A DNA stretch of 15,665 nt from Clostridiaceae bacterium UBA6110 (lineage in GTDB: Bacteria; Bacillota; Clostridia; Clostridiales; Clostridiaceae): NCBI GenBank assembly GCA_002428415.1, contig DIWI01000009.1:2390-18054 (forward strand), read 5' to 3'. Shown piece by piece: positions 1-6,983 of this stretch. Within the stretch, counting starts at the first letter, position 1, and every line of letters begins with the position of its first letter. The notes under the pieces are model-generated. The model ran no database searches. It saw only the letters and a list, made by a program, of their open reading frames with translations, and was not told where the DNA came from. Both the position numbers and the translations under genes were made by a program.

Positions 1-965
1 ACAGAGAGCCTTACGTCCTCTACCATCTGGCCTTCGCTCATCTCAACGCTTAAGTATCCGTACTTCACGTCCTTCACTGTCTCGGTGAAAGCCTTAACCG
101 GGAAGGGCCAGAGAGTTATTGGTCTTATCAGTCCAAGGTTCAGTCCTTCTTCCTTGGCCATCTTTATTACATTCTTGCATATCCTTGCAGTGGTGCCATA
201 AGCAACCATGATTAGGTCCGCATTCTCTGTGTTGAACGACTCGTACCTTGTCTCGTTCTCCTTCATCTTTTTGAACTTAGCCTGGAGATGATGGTTGTGG
301 ACTTCGAGCTCCTCAGACTTGAGATACAGGGAATTGACCACATTATGGGTTGCCCTGCCATTCCTGCCATTTGCAGCCCATGTCTTTTCAGGAAGTACTC
401 TTGTGGTAGTCCTCTCTTTGAATTCAACAGGCTCCATCATCTGGCCAAGCATACCGTCACCCATTACCATTACAGGGGACTTGTACTCATCAGCAACATC
501 AAAAGCTTCCTGGATAAGGTCTACCATCTCCTGGATCGACGCCGGTGCATATACAGGCATATTGTAGTCGCCGTGTCCGCCGCCCTTGGTCGCCTGGAAA
601 TAGTCCGACTGTGCGGGCTGTATACTTCCAAGTCCCGGACCGCCTCTCACTATGTTTATGATGAGGCATGGGAGCTCCGCTCCCGCCAGATACGATATAC
701 CTTCAGCCTTGAGGCTTATTCCTGGTGAAGACGAGCTCGTCATGCACCTTACTCCGGTACCTGCCGCACCGTAGACCATGTTTATGGCCGAGACCTCGCT
801 CTCAGCCTGCAGGAATACCCTTCCAAGAAGAGGCATCTTCCTTGCCATGTACGCCGCGACCTCAGTCTGCGGAGTTATCGGATATCCGAAGAAGCACTTG
901 CAGTTTGCCCTGATGGCAGCTTCCCCGATTGCTTCATTCCCTTTCATGAGAACCTTCTCGCTCAA
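1..965 (-). CDS. vorB: 2-oxoacid:ferredoxin oxidoreductase alpha subunit, VorB-like (partial, C-terminus off the left edge)
   Basis: This is the subunit that, with the TPP-binding beta subunit, oxidatively decarboxylates a 2-oxoacid to acyl-CoA and reduces ferredoxin in the cytoplasm. About 321 codons are visible and no stop is reached. The pyrimidine-binding (domain I) signature FGYPITPQTEV lies near residues 27-37. It is followed by QAESEVSAINMVYGAAGTG and the stretch RGGPGLGSIQPAQSDYFQ, which resembles annotated 3-methyl-2-oxobutanoate (2-ketoisovalerate) oxidoreductases most closely. I chose the TTG at 963-965 because a purine-rich GGGGTGGGG precedes it and because family members usually begin just before KVLMKGNEA. 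The next in-frame ATG (945-947) would remove six residues. The gene lies 12 bases after the ferredoxin-type delta gene, so the two are cotranscribed. KorA (2-oxoglutarate) remains possible because the specificity-determining partners are outside the window. Confidence 0.9.
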   Translation of the reverse strand, partial: MSEKVLMKGNEAIGEAAIRANCKCFFGYPITPQTEVAAYMARKMPLLGRVFLQAESEVSAINMVYGAAGTGVRCMTSSSSPGISLKAEGISYLAGAELPCLIINIVRGGPGLGSIQPAQSDYFQATKGGGHGDYNMPVYAPASIQEMVDLIQEAFDVADEYKSPVMVMGDGMLGQMMEPVEFKERTTTRVLPEKTWAANGRNGRATHNVVNSLYLKSEELEVHNHHLQAKFKKMKENETRYESFNTENADLIMVAYGTTARICKNVIKMAKEEGLNLGLIRPITLWPFPVKAFTETVKDVKYGYLSVEMSEGQMVEDVRLS

Positions 966-977
966 TTTCCCCACCCC

Positions 978-1187
978 CTATTTATACACTGTGATACAAA
1001 GATCAGGACACATTCTTCCACAAGATGTGCAGCCTATGCACTTCTCCATGAGCTCCTCCGGTATCCCCGCCGGTCTGTAGCCCTTCTCGTTGATTCTCTC
1101 CGTGAAGGATATTATCTTCACAGGACAAGCTATTACGCACTGGCCGCAGCTCTTGCACCTTTCTTCCCTGAACACTACTTTTGGCAT
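978..1187 (-). CDS. vorC: Ferredoxin-type delta subunit of 2-oxoacid oxidoreductase (2x[4Fe-4S])
   Basis: This small 69-aa electron-transfer subunit has two complete CxxCxxCxxxCP clusters: CKSCGQCVIACP around residues 12-23 and CIGCTSCGRMCP around residues 50-61. It should pass electrons from the oxidoreductase core to soluble ferredoxin. The length and the two-cluster arrangement match the separate delta subunits (VorC/KorD type) of four-subunit enzymes. The start ATG is supported by a GGAGG site seven to eight bases upstream. The gene begins 16 bases after the P-loop ATPase gene and ends 12 bases before the alpha subunit, so all three form one operon. The exact substrate class (Vor or Kor) is inferred from the neighbour. 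Confidence 0.92.
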   Translation of the reverse strand: MPKVVFREERCKSCGQCVIACPVKIISFTERINEKGYRPAGIPEELMEKCIGCTSCGRMCPDLCITVYK

Positions 1188-1203
1188 TTGCTCTCCTCCC
1201 TAA

Positions 1204-1914
1204 TTATCGCCATGGCGGCTTCATGTAAATGTCTATGGGCAGGATCTCGCCCTTTATCCTTCCTTTTACCTCGTCAACCAGGTCTCTTCTCACCACAGTG
1301 TAGGCAACCGGCAATCCCGTTGCTTCCGATATCTCAAATACCTTCTCTTCACCGGATATGATATCCTCGGCTGTGGTCTCGTAGGACATGTTGGTATTTG
1401 ATATGAGCTTCGTCACCTTCAGCCTTGAGCTTCTCTCTATGCTTTCCATGAACTCCATGACCGACCTTCCGTCAGACGTAAGAGGTCTCAAAGTATTTAC
1501 CACGAAGTACATCTCATATGGCTTGTCCTTAACGTGCGCATTGTACTGACCAAGGACTATCGCCCCCATGTCGTCTCCGCCAATATCCATGATGACGCAG
1601 GAATCCTCCCTGTAGAAGGCTCCAGACACCTGACGCGGAACTACCATGAGCTCTGCATTTGAAAGGTGCGGACTGGCAGATACCAGCTCGATCCCTTCCG
1701 CCTGCAGCTCATCCCTGAAATCCCTTATGCAGAAGTACGGGTTCACGATGTCGATGTCGACAAGTACTACCTTTTCCCCTTCCTTCCTGAGCTTCTTAGA
1801 CAGGTTCATGGCTATCTCTGACTTGCCGCTGCCGAAATGCCCGGTTATGATTATAAGCTTTTCCAAGTTCTTCAACCCTTTTTTATATTTATCCGGAATC
1901 CGGATGTTTTCCAC
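1204..1914 (-). CDS. P-loop ATPase of the SIMIBI (MinD/ParA-like) class, first gene of the 2-oxoacid oxidoreductase operon
   Basis: The 236-aa protein has a Walker A motif GHFGSGKS at residues 25-32, a KVVLVDIDIVNP segment (D53, D55) in the position of the Walker A' strand, and IMDIGGDD (D110) as a Walker B-like site. These fit a soluble nucleotide-binding protein related to the MinD/ParA/CobB group. I do not recognise a defined function. Its position directly ahead of the ferredoxin-type and alpha subunit genes suggests a role in assembly or maturation of the oxidoreductase, which is inference. The start is uncertain. The longest frame begins with GTG at 1912-1914, which has no clear upstream Shine-Dalgarno site. 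Internal TTG codons at residues 14 and 17 are alternatives, since the conserved core only begins near LEKLIIITGHFG. Confidence 0.85.
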   Translation of the reverse strand: MENIRIPDKYKKGLKNLEKLIIITGHFGSGKSEIAMNLSKKLRKEGEKVVLVDIDIVNPYFCIRDFRDELQAEGIELVSASPHLSNAELMVVPRQVSGAFYREDSCVIMDIGGDDMGAIVLGQYNAHVKDKPYEMYFVVNTLRPLTSDGRSVMEFMESIERSSRLKVTKLISNTNMSYETTAEDIISGEEKVFEISEATGLPVAYTVVRRDLVDEVKGRIKGEILPIDIYMKPPWR

Positions 1915-2106
1915 CTATAATTTTACATTAAAACGGTTACAAAGACCAATTTTTATATTTATTATGAATAGCATAAAATACCTGCGATTTTATGTGCTGC
2001 GATTCTCAAAATCTGTTATTTGATAAAATTATGGTTACTTTTCTATTAACTTCCGAATATTAGATTGGAAAATAACATTTTCATCAAAATATAATTTTTT
2101 TGTATT
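1915..2106 (-). other. AT-rich intergenic region expected to hold the promoter of the oxidoreductase operon
   Basis: This very AT-rich stretch separates the buk terminator from the P-loop gene. A promoter must lie here if the downstream operon is transcribed separately, but I cannot fix one. One candidate on the minus strand is TTGGTC, 18 bases, TAAAAT (TAAAAT at 1921-1926), which would start transcription almost at the GTG codon. Another is TTGATG, 19 bases, TAATAT further upstream. No open frame or RNA gene is recognised in it. Confidence 0.3.
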
Positions 2107-2130
2107 AAAAGGCGGGACAAGTGTCCCGCC
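2107..2130 (-). terminator. Rho-independent terminator after the buk-ptb-buk operon
   Basis: A perfect GC-rich inverted repeat, GGCGGGACA / TGTCCCGCC (2111-2130), lies eight bases downstream of the kinase stop codon. On the minus strand it is followed by TTTTAATA (from 2110 down). Stem and U-run are in the right order for transcription of the butyrate kinase operon. Confidence 0.85.
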
Positions 2131-2137
2131 AATAAAA

Positions 2138-3202
2138 TCAATATGTCTTTGCCTCTTCTTCACCATTCAGGACCCTTATGGCCGCTTCCGAGAGTGCAAG
2201 AAGCTCATCCTCTCCGGGATATACCACAACCTCAGCTATGAAGCCAACACTTTGCCTTATCATCTCAACGATGCTCTTCGACCAGGCTATGCCGCCGGTA
2301 AGGATTATTGCATCGACCCTTCCCTTAAGGACTGCTGCATTTGCTGCTATATCCTTCGATACCTGGTACGCCATGGCATCGAAAATAAGTCTCGCCTGCC
2401 TGTCACCTGACTGTGCAAGATTATCCACAGCCCTCGCATCATTAGTCCCAAGATAGGCCACAAGTCCGCCTCTTCCTGTTATCTTCTTCCTTATCTCCTG
2501 CTGGGTGTACATACCTGAGAAGCACATGTCAACCAGCTGACCTGCCGGCAGTCCTCCGCTTCTTTCAGGTGAAAATGCGCCTTCACCATCCAGTGCGTTG
2601 TTGACATCTATTACCCTTCCCCTGTGATGAGCTCCGGTAGATATACCTCCACCCATGTGGCAGACGATGAGGTCCAGGCTTTCGTATTCCCTGCCGGTCT
2701 CCTTGGCATATCTCTTTGCTACAGCCTTCTGGTTGAGGGCATGGAATATGCTCCTCCTCTTGATTTCAGGCATTCCTGAAATCCTTGCGACCTCCTGCAG
2801 CTCATCGACCACAACAGGGTCCGCTATGAAAGCTTCCTTTCCTGTCTCCTTCGCAAGCTCATACGCAAGGACCCCGCCGAGGTTTGAAGCATGCTGTCCA
2901 TAGGTACCTGACTTAAGGTCAGAAAGCATCTCCTCGCCTATCCTGTAGGTTCCGCTTTCGATTGGCTTAAGCAGACCGCCTCTGCCCACGAAGGCGTCAA
3001 ACGATTCGAGAGGTATTCCCTTTTCTTCAAGATAGTCTGTTATTGCCTTAACCCTGAAGCCATACTGCGAAAATATATCCGGATACTTTTCTATTTCCGT
3101 GGCATCATGCCTCAGAGTTACTGAGCTCTCCTCAGTAATGTCATTGAATATTCCGATCTTCGTTGATGTTGAACCTGGATTGATTATAAGAAGCTTCTTC
3201 AA
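2138..3202 (-). CDS. buk: Butyrate kinase (canonical copy, third gene of the operon)
   Basis: This enzyme transfers phosphate from butyryl-phosphate, or a branched-chain acyl-phosphate, to ADP, making ATP and the free acid. At 354 aa it has the usual family length. The ASKHA-fold motifs are present: NPGSTSTK at residues 8-15, VGRGG near residue 72, the phosphate-loop segment HMGGGIS, and DVNNALDGEG followed by PERSGGLP. The late motif LTGGIAWS is also present. The start is TTG at 3200-3202. Its TTGA overlaps the TGA of ptb by four bases, and AGGAGG lies seven bases upstream, so translation is coupled. A terminator follows directly. Compared with the other kinase copy in this operon, this one keeps all canonical active-site loops. 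Confidence 0.93.
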   Translation of the reverse strand: MKKLLIINPGSTSTKIGIFNDITEESSVTLRHDATEIEKYPDIFSQYGFRVKAITDYLEEKGIPLESFDAFVGRGGLLKPIESGTYRIGEEMLSDLKSGTYGQHASNLGGVLAYELAKETGKEAFIADPVVVDELQEVARISGMPEIKRRSIFHALNQKAVAKRYAKETGREYESLDLIVCHMGGGISTGAHHRGRVIDVNNALDGEGAFSPERSGGLPAGQLVDMCFSGMYTQQEIRKKITGRGGLVAYLGTNDARAVDNLAQSGDRQARLIFDAMAYQVSKDIAANAAVLKGRVDAIILTGGIAWSKSIVEMIRQSVGFIAEVVVYPGEDELLALSEAAIRVLNGEEEAKTY

Positions 3203-4113
3203 AATACGCCCTCCTGAGCCATTGCCTGCATCGCAGCAAGCGCCATTGAGTTAACCTTCGATTCGAACGAATCAGCCCTTGATGTGAGTATAACCGGAGC
3301 CTTGGCCCCAAGGAGTATCGCTCCCAGCCTGCAGTCAGCAGTATAGGTAAAAGCCTTGTAAAGCACGTTTCCAGCCTCTATGTTAGGCATGAGGAGGATA
3401 TCCGCCCTTCCGGCAACCTCACCCTTAATACCCTTGTGCTCAGCAGCCTCTATGCTTATGGCATTGTCCAGAGCAAGGGGTCCGTCAACAAGACACCCCT
3501 TTATCTGTCCTCTCTCATTCATCTTGGAGAGCATAGCAGCATCAAGAGTCGCAGGCATAGCATCATTGACGACCTCAACAGCGCATACTGGCGCAACCTT
3601 CGGCACTTCCACTCCAAGGCTGTGCATAAAGTCTACCGCATTCTCAAGAATGGCCTTCTTCTCCTTCAGGGTCGGAGCTATGGTGAATGCCGCATCGGTC
3701 ACCACAAGAAGCCTGTCATAGCCCTTTATCTCGAATACTCCCACATGGCTTATAAGGTCTCCCTTCCTCAGTCCGTTCTCCTTGTCAAGAACCGCCCTGA
3801 GAAGACTTGCTGTATCAACCAGTCCCTTCATCAGCATATGAGCCTCGCCGTTTCTGACAAGGGATGCCGCAAGGGTCGCCGCCTTCTTCGGATCCTTCTC
3901 CTCTATGAGCCTGAAGCCTGAGACGTCAAGCCCCTCCGCCTCGGTAATCTCACGTATCTTTTCTCCGTCTCCGACAAGTATCGAATCGCATATGCCAAGC
4001 TCTTTGGCCTTTACCACAGCAGATAGTACAGCGTCATCACCAGCAGCAGCAACCGCAGCTGTCTTCATTCTTCCGTTCCTTATTTTCTCGTAAATCTCAT
4101 CAAAGCTTTTCAT
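3199..4113 (-). CDS. ptb: Phosphate butyryltransferase (phosphotransbutyrylase)
   Basis: The 304-aa protein belongs to the phosphate acetyl/butyryltransferase family and would convert acyl-CoA plus phosphate to acyl-phosphate plus CoA in the cytoplasm. Its length is close to the roughly 300 aa typical of Ptb. The recognisable family segments are the GLVDTASLLRAVL region near residues 95-110, the SHVGVFE and LVVTDAAFTIAPTL segments of the central part, and CLVDGPLALDNAIS near residues 230-245. The ATG overlaps the TGA of the preceding kinase gene by four bases, with AGGAGGAG eight bases upstream. Its own stop overlaps the next kinase start by four bases. The gene therefore sits between two acyl kinases in one transcript. 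The substrate could be butyryl-CoA, isobutyryl-CoA or isovaleryl-CoA; the nearby Vor genes favour branched chains. Confidence 0.93.
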   Translation of the reverse strand: MKSFDEIYEKIRNGRMKTAAVAAAGDDAVLSAVVKAKELGICDSILVGDGEKIREITEAEGLDVSGFRLIEEKDPKKAATLAASLVRNGEAHMLMKGLVDTASLLRAVLDKENGLRKGDLISHVGVFEIKGYDRLLVVTDAAFTIAPTLKEKKAILENAVDFMHSLGVEVPKVAPVCAVEVVNDAMPATLDAAMLSKMNERGQIKGCLVDGPLALDNAISIEAAEHKGIKGEVAGRADILLMPNIEAGNVLYKAFTYTADCRLGAILLGAKAPVILTSRADSFESKVNSMALAAMQAMAQEGVF

Positions 4114-5192
4114 CTTAGAATCTCCTCCTCATAGCTCAGCGGTGTCTCTTCACCGTCAAGCACCCTCTTGGCACCCTCAAACAGCGCCCTCATCTCATCT
4201 TCACCTGGAACCACGGCTACAGGTGCAAGGAATCCCACATAGGATGATATGAGGGATGTCATGTATGCGCTGTAAGCAAGTCCCCCTGTAAGGATTATGC
4301 ATTTTACCTTACCCTTGAGGGCAGCAGCTGCAGCTCCGATTTCCTTTGCCACATGGTATCCCATGGCGTCATATATGAGCTTCGCATGCTCGTCTCCCTC
4401 ATCTATCATCTTCTCAACCTTCCGCGCATCATTGGTGCCAAGGTGAGCCAGAAGTCCGGATTTCCTCTGTAAAAGCCTCAGAAGCTCCTTTTCCTCGTAC
4501 TTGCCGCTGTAAGCAAGCCTGACTACTCCAGACAGCGGAAGGGTTCCGCTCCTCTCAGGCATGAGAGGCCCTCCCTCATTGGCATTGTTGACATCAGTAA
4601 GTCTCCCGCCCTCGACAGGACCGATGGAGAATCCGCTGCCAAGGTGAGCCACCACGAAGTTATCGCTTGAAAAGTCGTATCCCTTTTCCCTGCAGACCTT
4701 TCTCACGACTGCCTTGATGTTAAGGTAGTGTGCAAGGGAACCTCTTTCGATTCCGGGAAATCCCGTGACCCTTGCAAGCTCGTTCATCTCGTCGCAGGAA
4801 ACCGGGTCCACAATATATGCATTTATCCCAGCGGAATCAGCCATCTCTTTAGCGATTATCCCGCCAAGGTTAGATGCATGCTCTGTGATCTTTGCATCCT
4901 TAAGGTCGCCAAAAAGGGCATCGTCCACCAGGTAGGTTCCGCACCTTATAGGCCTGACTATGCCTCCCCTTCCGACTATTGCAATAAAGTCATCCTTAGT
5001 CAGTCCCTTGCCTCTGATCCATGAGGATATTGCTTCCCTTCTGACAGGAAGCTGCTCGCTGATGTGCCCGAAGCCTGAAAGCATATCAGGGTCATGCTCT
5101 ATGATGTCCGAATAAAGCGCTACGGACTCGCTGCTGAAAATGGCCACTTTCGTGGAAGTGGAACCGGGATTGATGACCAATACGTACTTCAA
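4110..5192 (-). CDS. buk: Butyrate kinase family protein, divergent second copy (first gene of the operon)
   Basis: This 360-aa ASKHA acyl kinase is homologous to the copy at 2138-3202. It shares NPGSTSTK, VGRGG, HASNLGG, LGTNDAR and LTGGLAYS. The phosphate-loop region differs: HLGSGFS replaces HMGGGIS, GPVEGGRLTDVNNANEGG replaces the usual GAHxxGRVIDVNNALDGEG with one residue fewer, and PERSGTLP replaces PERSGGLP. This suggests changed substrate preference or activity, which is inference. The start is TTG at 5190-5192, immediately after an in-frame TGA, with GAGGGAG about nine bases upstream, so no longer start is possible. It leads the operon and overlaps ptb by four bases. It is clearly a family member; a role on another short-chain or branched acid is possible. 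Confidence 0.88.
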   Translation of the reverse strand: MKYVLVINPGSTSTKVAIFSSESVALYSDIIEHDPDMLSGFGHISEQLPVRREAISSWIRGKGLTKDDFIAIVGRGGIVRPIRCGTYLVDDALFGDLKDAKITEHASNLGGIIAKEMADSAGINAYIVDPVSCDEMNELARVTGFPGIERGSLAHYLNIKAVVRKVCREKGYDFSSDNFVVAHLGSGFSIGPVEGGRLTDVNNANEGGPLMPERSGTLPLSGVVRLAYSGKYEEKELLRLLQRKSGLLAHLGTNDARKVEKMIDEGDEHAKLIYDAMGYHVAKEIGAAAAALKGKVKCIILTGGLAYSAYMTSLISSYVGFLAPVAVVPGEDEMRALFEGAKRVLDGEETPLSYEEEILR

Positions 5193-5271
5193 TCAATATC
5201 ACTCCCTCTTTGTTCTTACATTCTAATTCTACTAAAATCCTTTACAATATGGAATAGGAAAAGCCCACTAT

Positions 5272-5302
5272 ATTATCAGAACACATTTTGATTATCTGTT
5301 AA
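5272..5302 (-). promoter_or_regulatory. Candidate promoter of the buk-ptb-buk operon
   Basis: On the minus strand a TTAACA (5297-5302) is followed after 19 bases by GATAAT (5272-5277). Each matches five of six consensus bases, but the spacing is two bases longer than ideal. It lies about 80 bases upstream of the first kinase start, in the only intergenic gap available, because a terminator hairpin precedes it. Other AT-rich placements are possible. Confidence 0.35.
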
Positions 5303-5324
5303 TTATGGTGCACTAAATAATTAA

Positions 5325-5349
5325 ATCGGCAATGCATCGCATTGCCGAT
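5325..5349 (-). terminator. Probable rho-independent terminator after the FAD oxidoreductase gene
   Basis: A perfect 10-bp inverted repeat, ATCGGCAATG / CATTGCCGAT, with a five-base loop starts three bases after the oxidoreductase stop codon. On the minus strand it is followed by TTTAATTATTT, an interrupted U-run, so termination is likely but the tract is not ideal. Confidence 0.75.
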
Positions 5350-5352
5350 CCT

Positions 5353-6945
5353 TTATCTCCTGGGTCTGTACCTATTCATTATGCTTTCAGCTGCCTTTAT
5401 CCCGTCAACCGCAGCAGATACTATGCCGCCGGCATAGCCTGCACCTTCACCTGTCAGATAAAGTCCGCTGCAGGAAACGCTCTGAAGCTCATGGCTTCTC
5501 ACAACCCTCACCGGAGCTGAGGTCCTTGTTTCGACACCTGTCAGCACTGCACCATTTTCCGCGAAGCCCCTGATCTTGACATTGAAGTCGGTGAGAGCCT
5601 CCCTTAATCCTTTGGTCACAGGGTCCGGGAGAACCCTGCCGATGTCGGCGAAGCTTACTGCCGGAACATATGTGGGAGTTACCTCACCAAGAGAGGTGGA
5701 AACCTTCCCTTCTATGAAGTCAGATACCAGCTGCACTGGCGCGGTATAATTCCCACCGCCAGCTGAATAAGCCTTCTCCTCGATCATCCTCTGAAACCTT
5801 ATTCCGTCGAGGGGATGATTGCCGTAATCATCAGGAGTCACTGAGACAACTATGGCAGAATTGGCATTCCTTCCATCCCTCGCATGGTAGCTCATTCCGT
5901 TGACAACAAGCCTTCCGTCCTCACTGGCTGCAGGCACCACGAAGCCTCCGGGGCACATGCAGAAGCTGTAGGCACCCCGTCCGTCTGAAAGCTTCCTTGT
6001 CAGCTTGTATTCAGAGGACCTGAGCCTTTCATGACCCGCCCATTTTCCGTACTGGTTGATGTCTATAAGCTCCTGAAGGTTCTCTACCCTGGCTCCCACT
6101 GCCATGGACTTGGCTTCCATCTCTATACCTTTTTTGAACAGCATCTCATATGTATCCCTGGCGCTGTGCCCTATTGCAAGCACCAGAGCTTCAGCCGGCA
6201 CATCCCTGCCTGACACCGTTGCTGACCTGACCCTTCCGCCATCCATTCCGATGTCTTCAAGCTTCTGCCTGAAGGTTATCTCTCCTCCGAGAGACTCAAT
6301 CTTTTTCCTCATGTTCCTGACCACGTTCTTCAGAATGTCAGTTCCAACATGTGGCTTTGACAGGTATGCTATCTCGGCTGGCGCACCTGCCTCAATGAGT
6401 TCAGCCATGACCTCCCTGACTCTCTGGTCCTTTATTCTCGTGGTGAGCTTTCCATCAGAGAAAGCACCGGCTCCGCCTTCACCGAATTGGATGTTGGATT
6501 CCGTATCCAAAGCTCCTCCTGCCATAAAAGCATCCACAGCCGCAGTCCTCTTGTCCACATCATCTCCACGTTCTATCACAACAGGCTCATACCCATGTTT
6601 AGCGAGGGTCATGGCGCAGAATATACCCGCGGGTCCGAAGCCTACGATTATAGGCTTCTCATTAAGGACCTCAGTTCCGTAGGAGACAGAAGCCCTGGGC
6701 TCCTCGACATAAATGGATGCGTCCCTGTTCCTGGCCCGAAGAAGCACCCTTTCATCATCCTTCGTCTCAACCATTACGCTGTAGGAAAGCTTTACCTCAC
6801 TTCCCCTTGCATCAATGGATTCCTTGAGTATCCGAAACGAAACAATATCTTCCGATGAAAGCCTCAGGGCCTTTGCTGCCTTTGACCTTAATGCTTCCCA
6901 TGGCTCATCCAGGCTAAGGACTATTGAATTTATTCTTATCATCAT
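5353..6945 (-). CDS. NAD(P)/FAD-dependent oxidoreductase, COG2509-type uncharacterised dehydrogenase
   Basis: The 530-aa protein has an N-terminal alpha/beta region of about 95 residues, then a Rossmann FAD-binding motif IIVGFGPAGIFCAM near residues 99-112 followed by VVIERG. The segment NIQFGEGGAGAFSDGKLTTR follows, and a C-terminal FAD site reads GLYLTGEGAGYAGGI. These features match the widespread COG2509 family, whose physiological reaction is not known to me. I chose the ATG at 6943-6945 because GGAGG lies five bases upstream. The open frame extends 13 codons further, but those codons run through a terminator hairpin and overlap the cdaR stop. In other Clostridia I recall this gene next to cdaA-cdaR and glmM; here no glmM follows. 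Expression may depend on readthrough of the upstream hairpin. Confidence 0.85.
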   Translation of the reverse strand: MMIRINSIVLSLDEPWEALRSKAAKALRLSSEDIVSFRILKESIDARGSEVKLSYSVMVETKDDERVLLRARNRDASIYVEEPRASVSYGTEVLNEKPIIVGFGPAGIFCAMTLAKHGYEPVVIERGDDVDKRTAAVDAFMAGGALDTESNIQFGEGGAGAFSDGKLTTRIKDQRVREVMAELIEAGAPAEIAYLSKPHVGTDILKNVVRNMRKKIESLGGEITFRQKLEDIGMDGGRVRSATVSGRDVPAEALVLAIGHSARDTYEMLFKKGIEMEAKSMAVGARVENLQELIDINQYGKWAGHERLRSSEYKLTRKLSDGRGAYSFCMCPGGFVVPAASEDGRLVVNGMSYHARDGRNANSAIVVSVTPDDYGNHPLDGIRFQRMIEEKAYSAGGGNYTAPVQLVSDFIEGKVSTSLGEVTPTYVPAVSFADIGRVLPDPVTKGLREALTDFNVKIRGFAENGAVLTGVETRTSAPVRVVRSHELQSVSCSGLYLTGEGAGYAGGIVSAAVDGIKAAESIMNRYRPRR

Positions 6946-6959
6946 GTTTTCCTCCACAG

Positions 6960-6980
6960 AAAAAGCCCTTGCGGGCTTTT
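6960..6980 (-). terminator. Intrinsic terminator hairpin between cdaR and the FAD oxidoreductase gene
   Basis: AAAAGCCC / GGGCTTTT (6961-6968 and 6973-6980) form a perfect 8-bp stem closed by a GCAA loop of the GNRA type in the minus-strand transcript. The stem runs straight into five U residues (6964-6960). It begins within a few bases of the cdaR stop and ends just before the GGAGG site of the next gene. It looks like a working terminator or attenuator. Confidence 0.8.
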
Positions 6981-6983
6981 CCA

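Noticed and set aside
288..728. 146-codon plus-strand open frame
   Set aside because: It lies wholly antisense to the well-supported vorB coding region, has no Shine-Dalgarno site and resembles no protein.
3436..3921. 161-codon plus-strand open frame inside ptb
   Set aside because: Antisense shadow of ptb, caused by its codon use; no ribosome site or recognisable domain.
6104..6682. 192-codon plus-strand open frame opposite the FAD oxidoreductase
   Set aside because: Composition rich in S, P and T, typical of a reverse-strand shadow; the minus-strand gene has clear FAD motifs.
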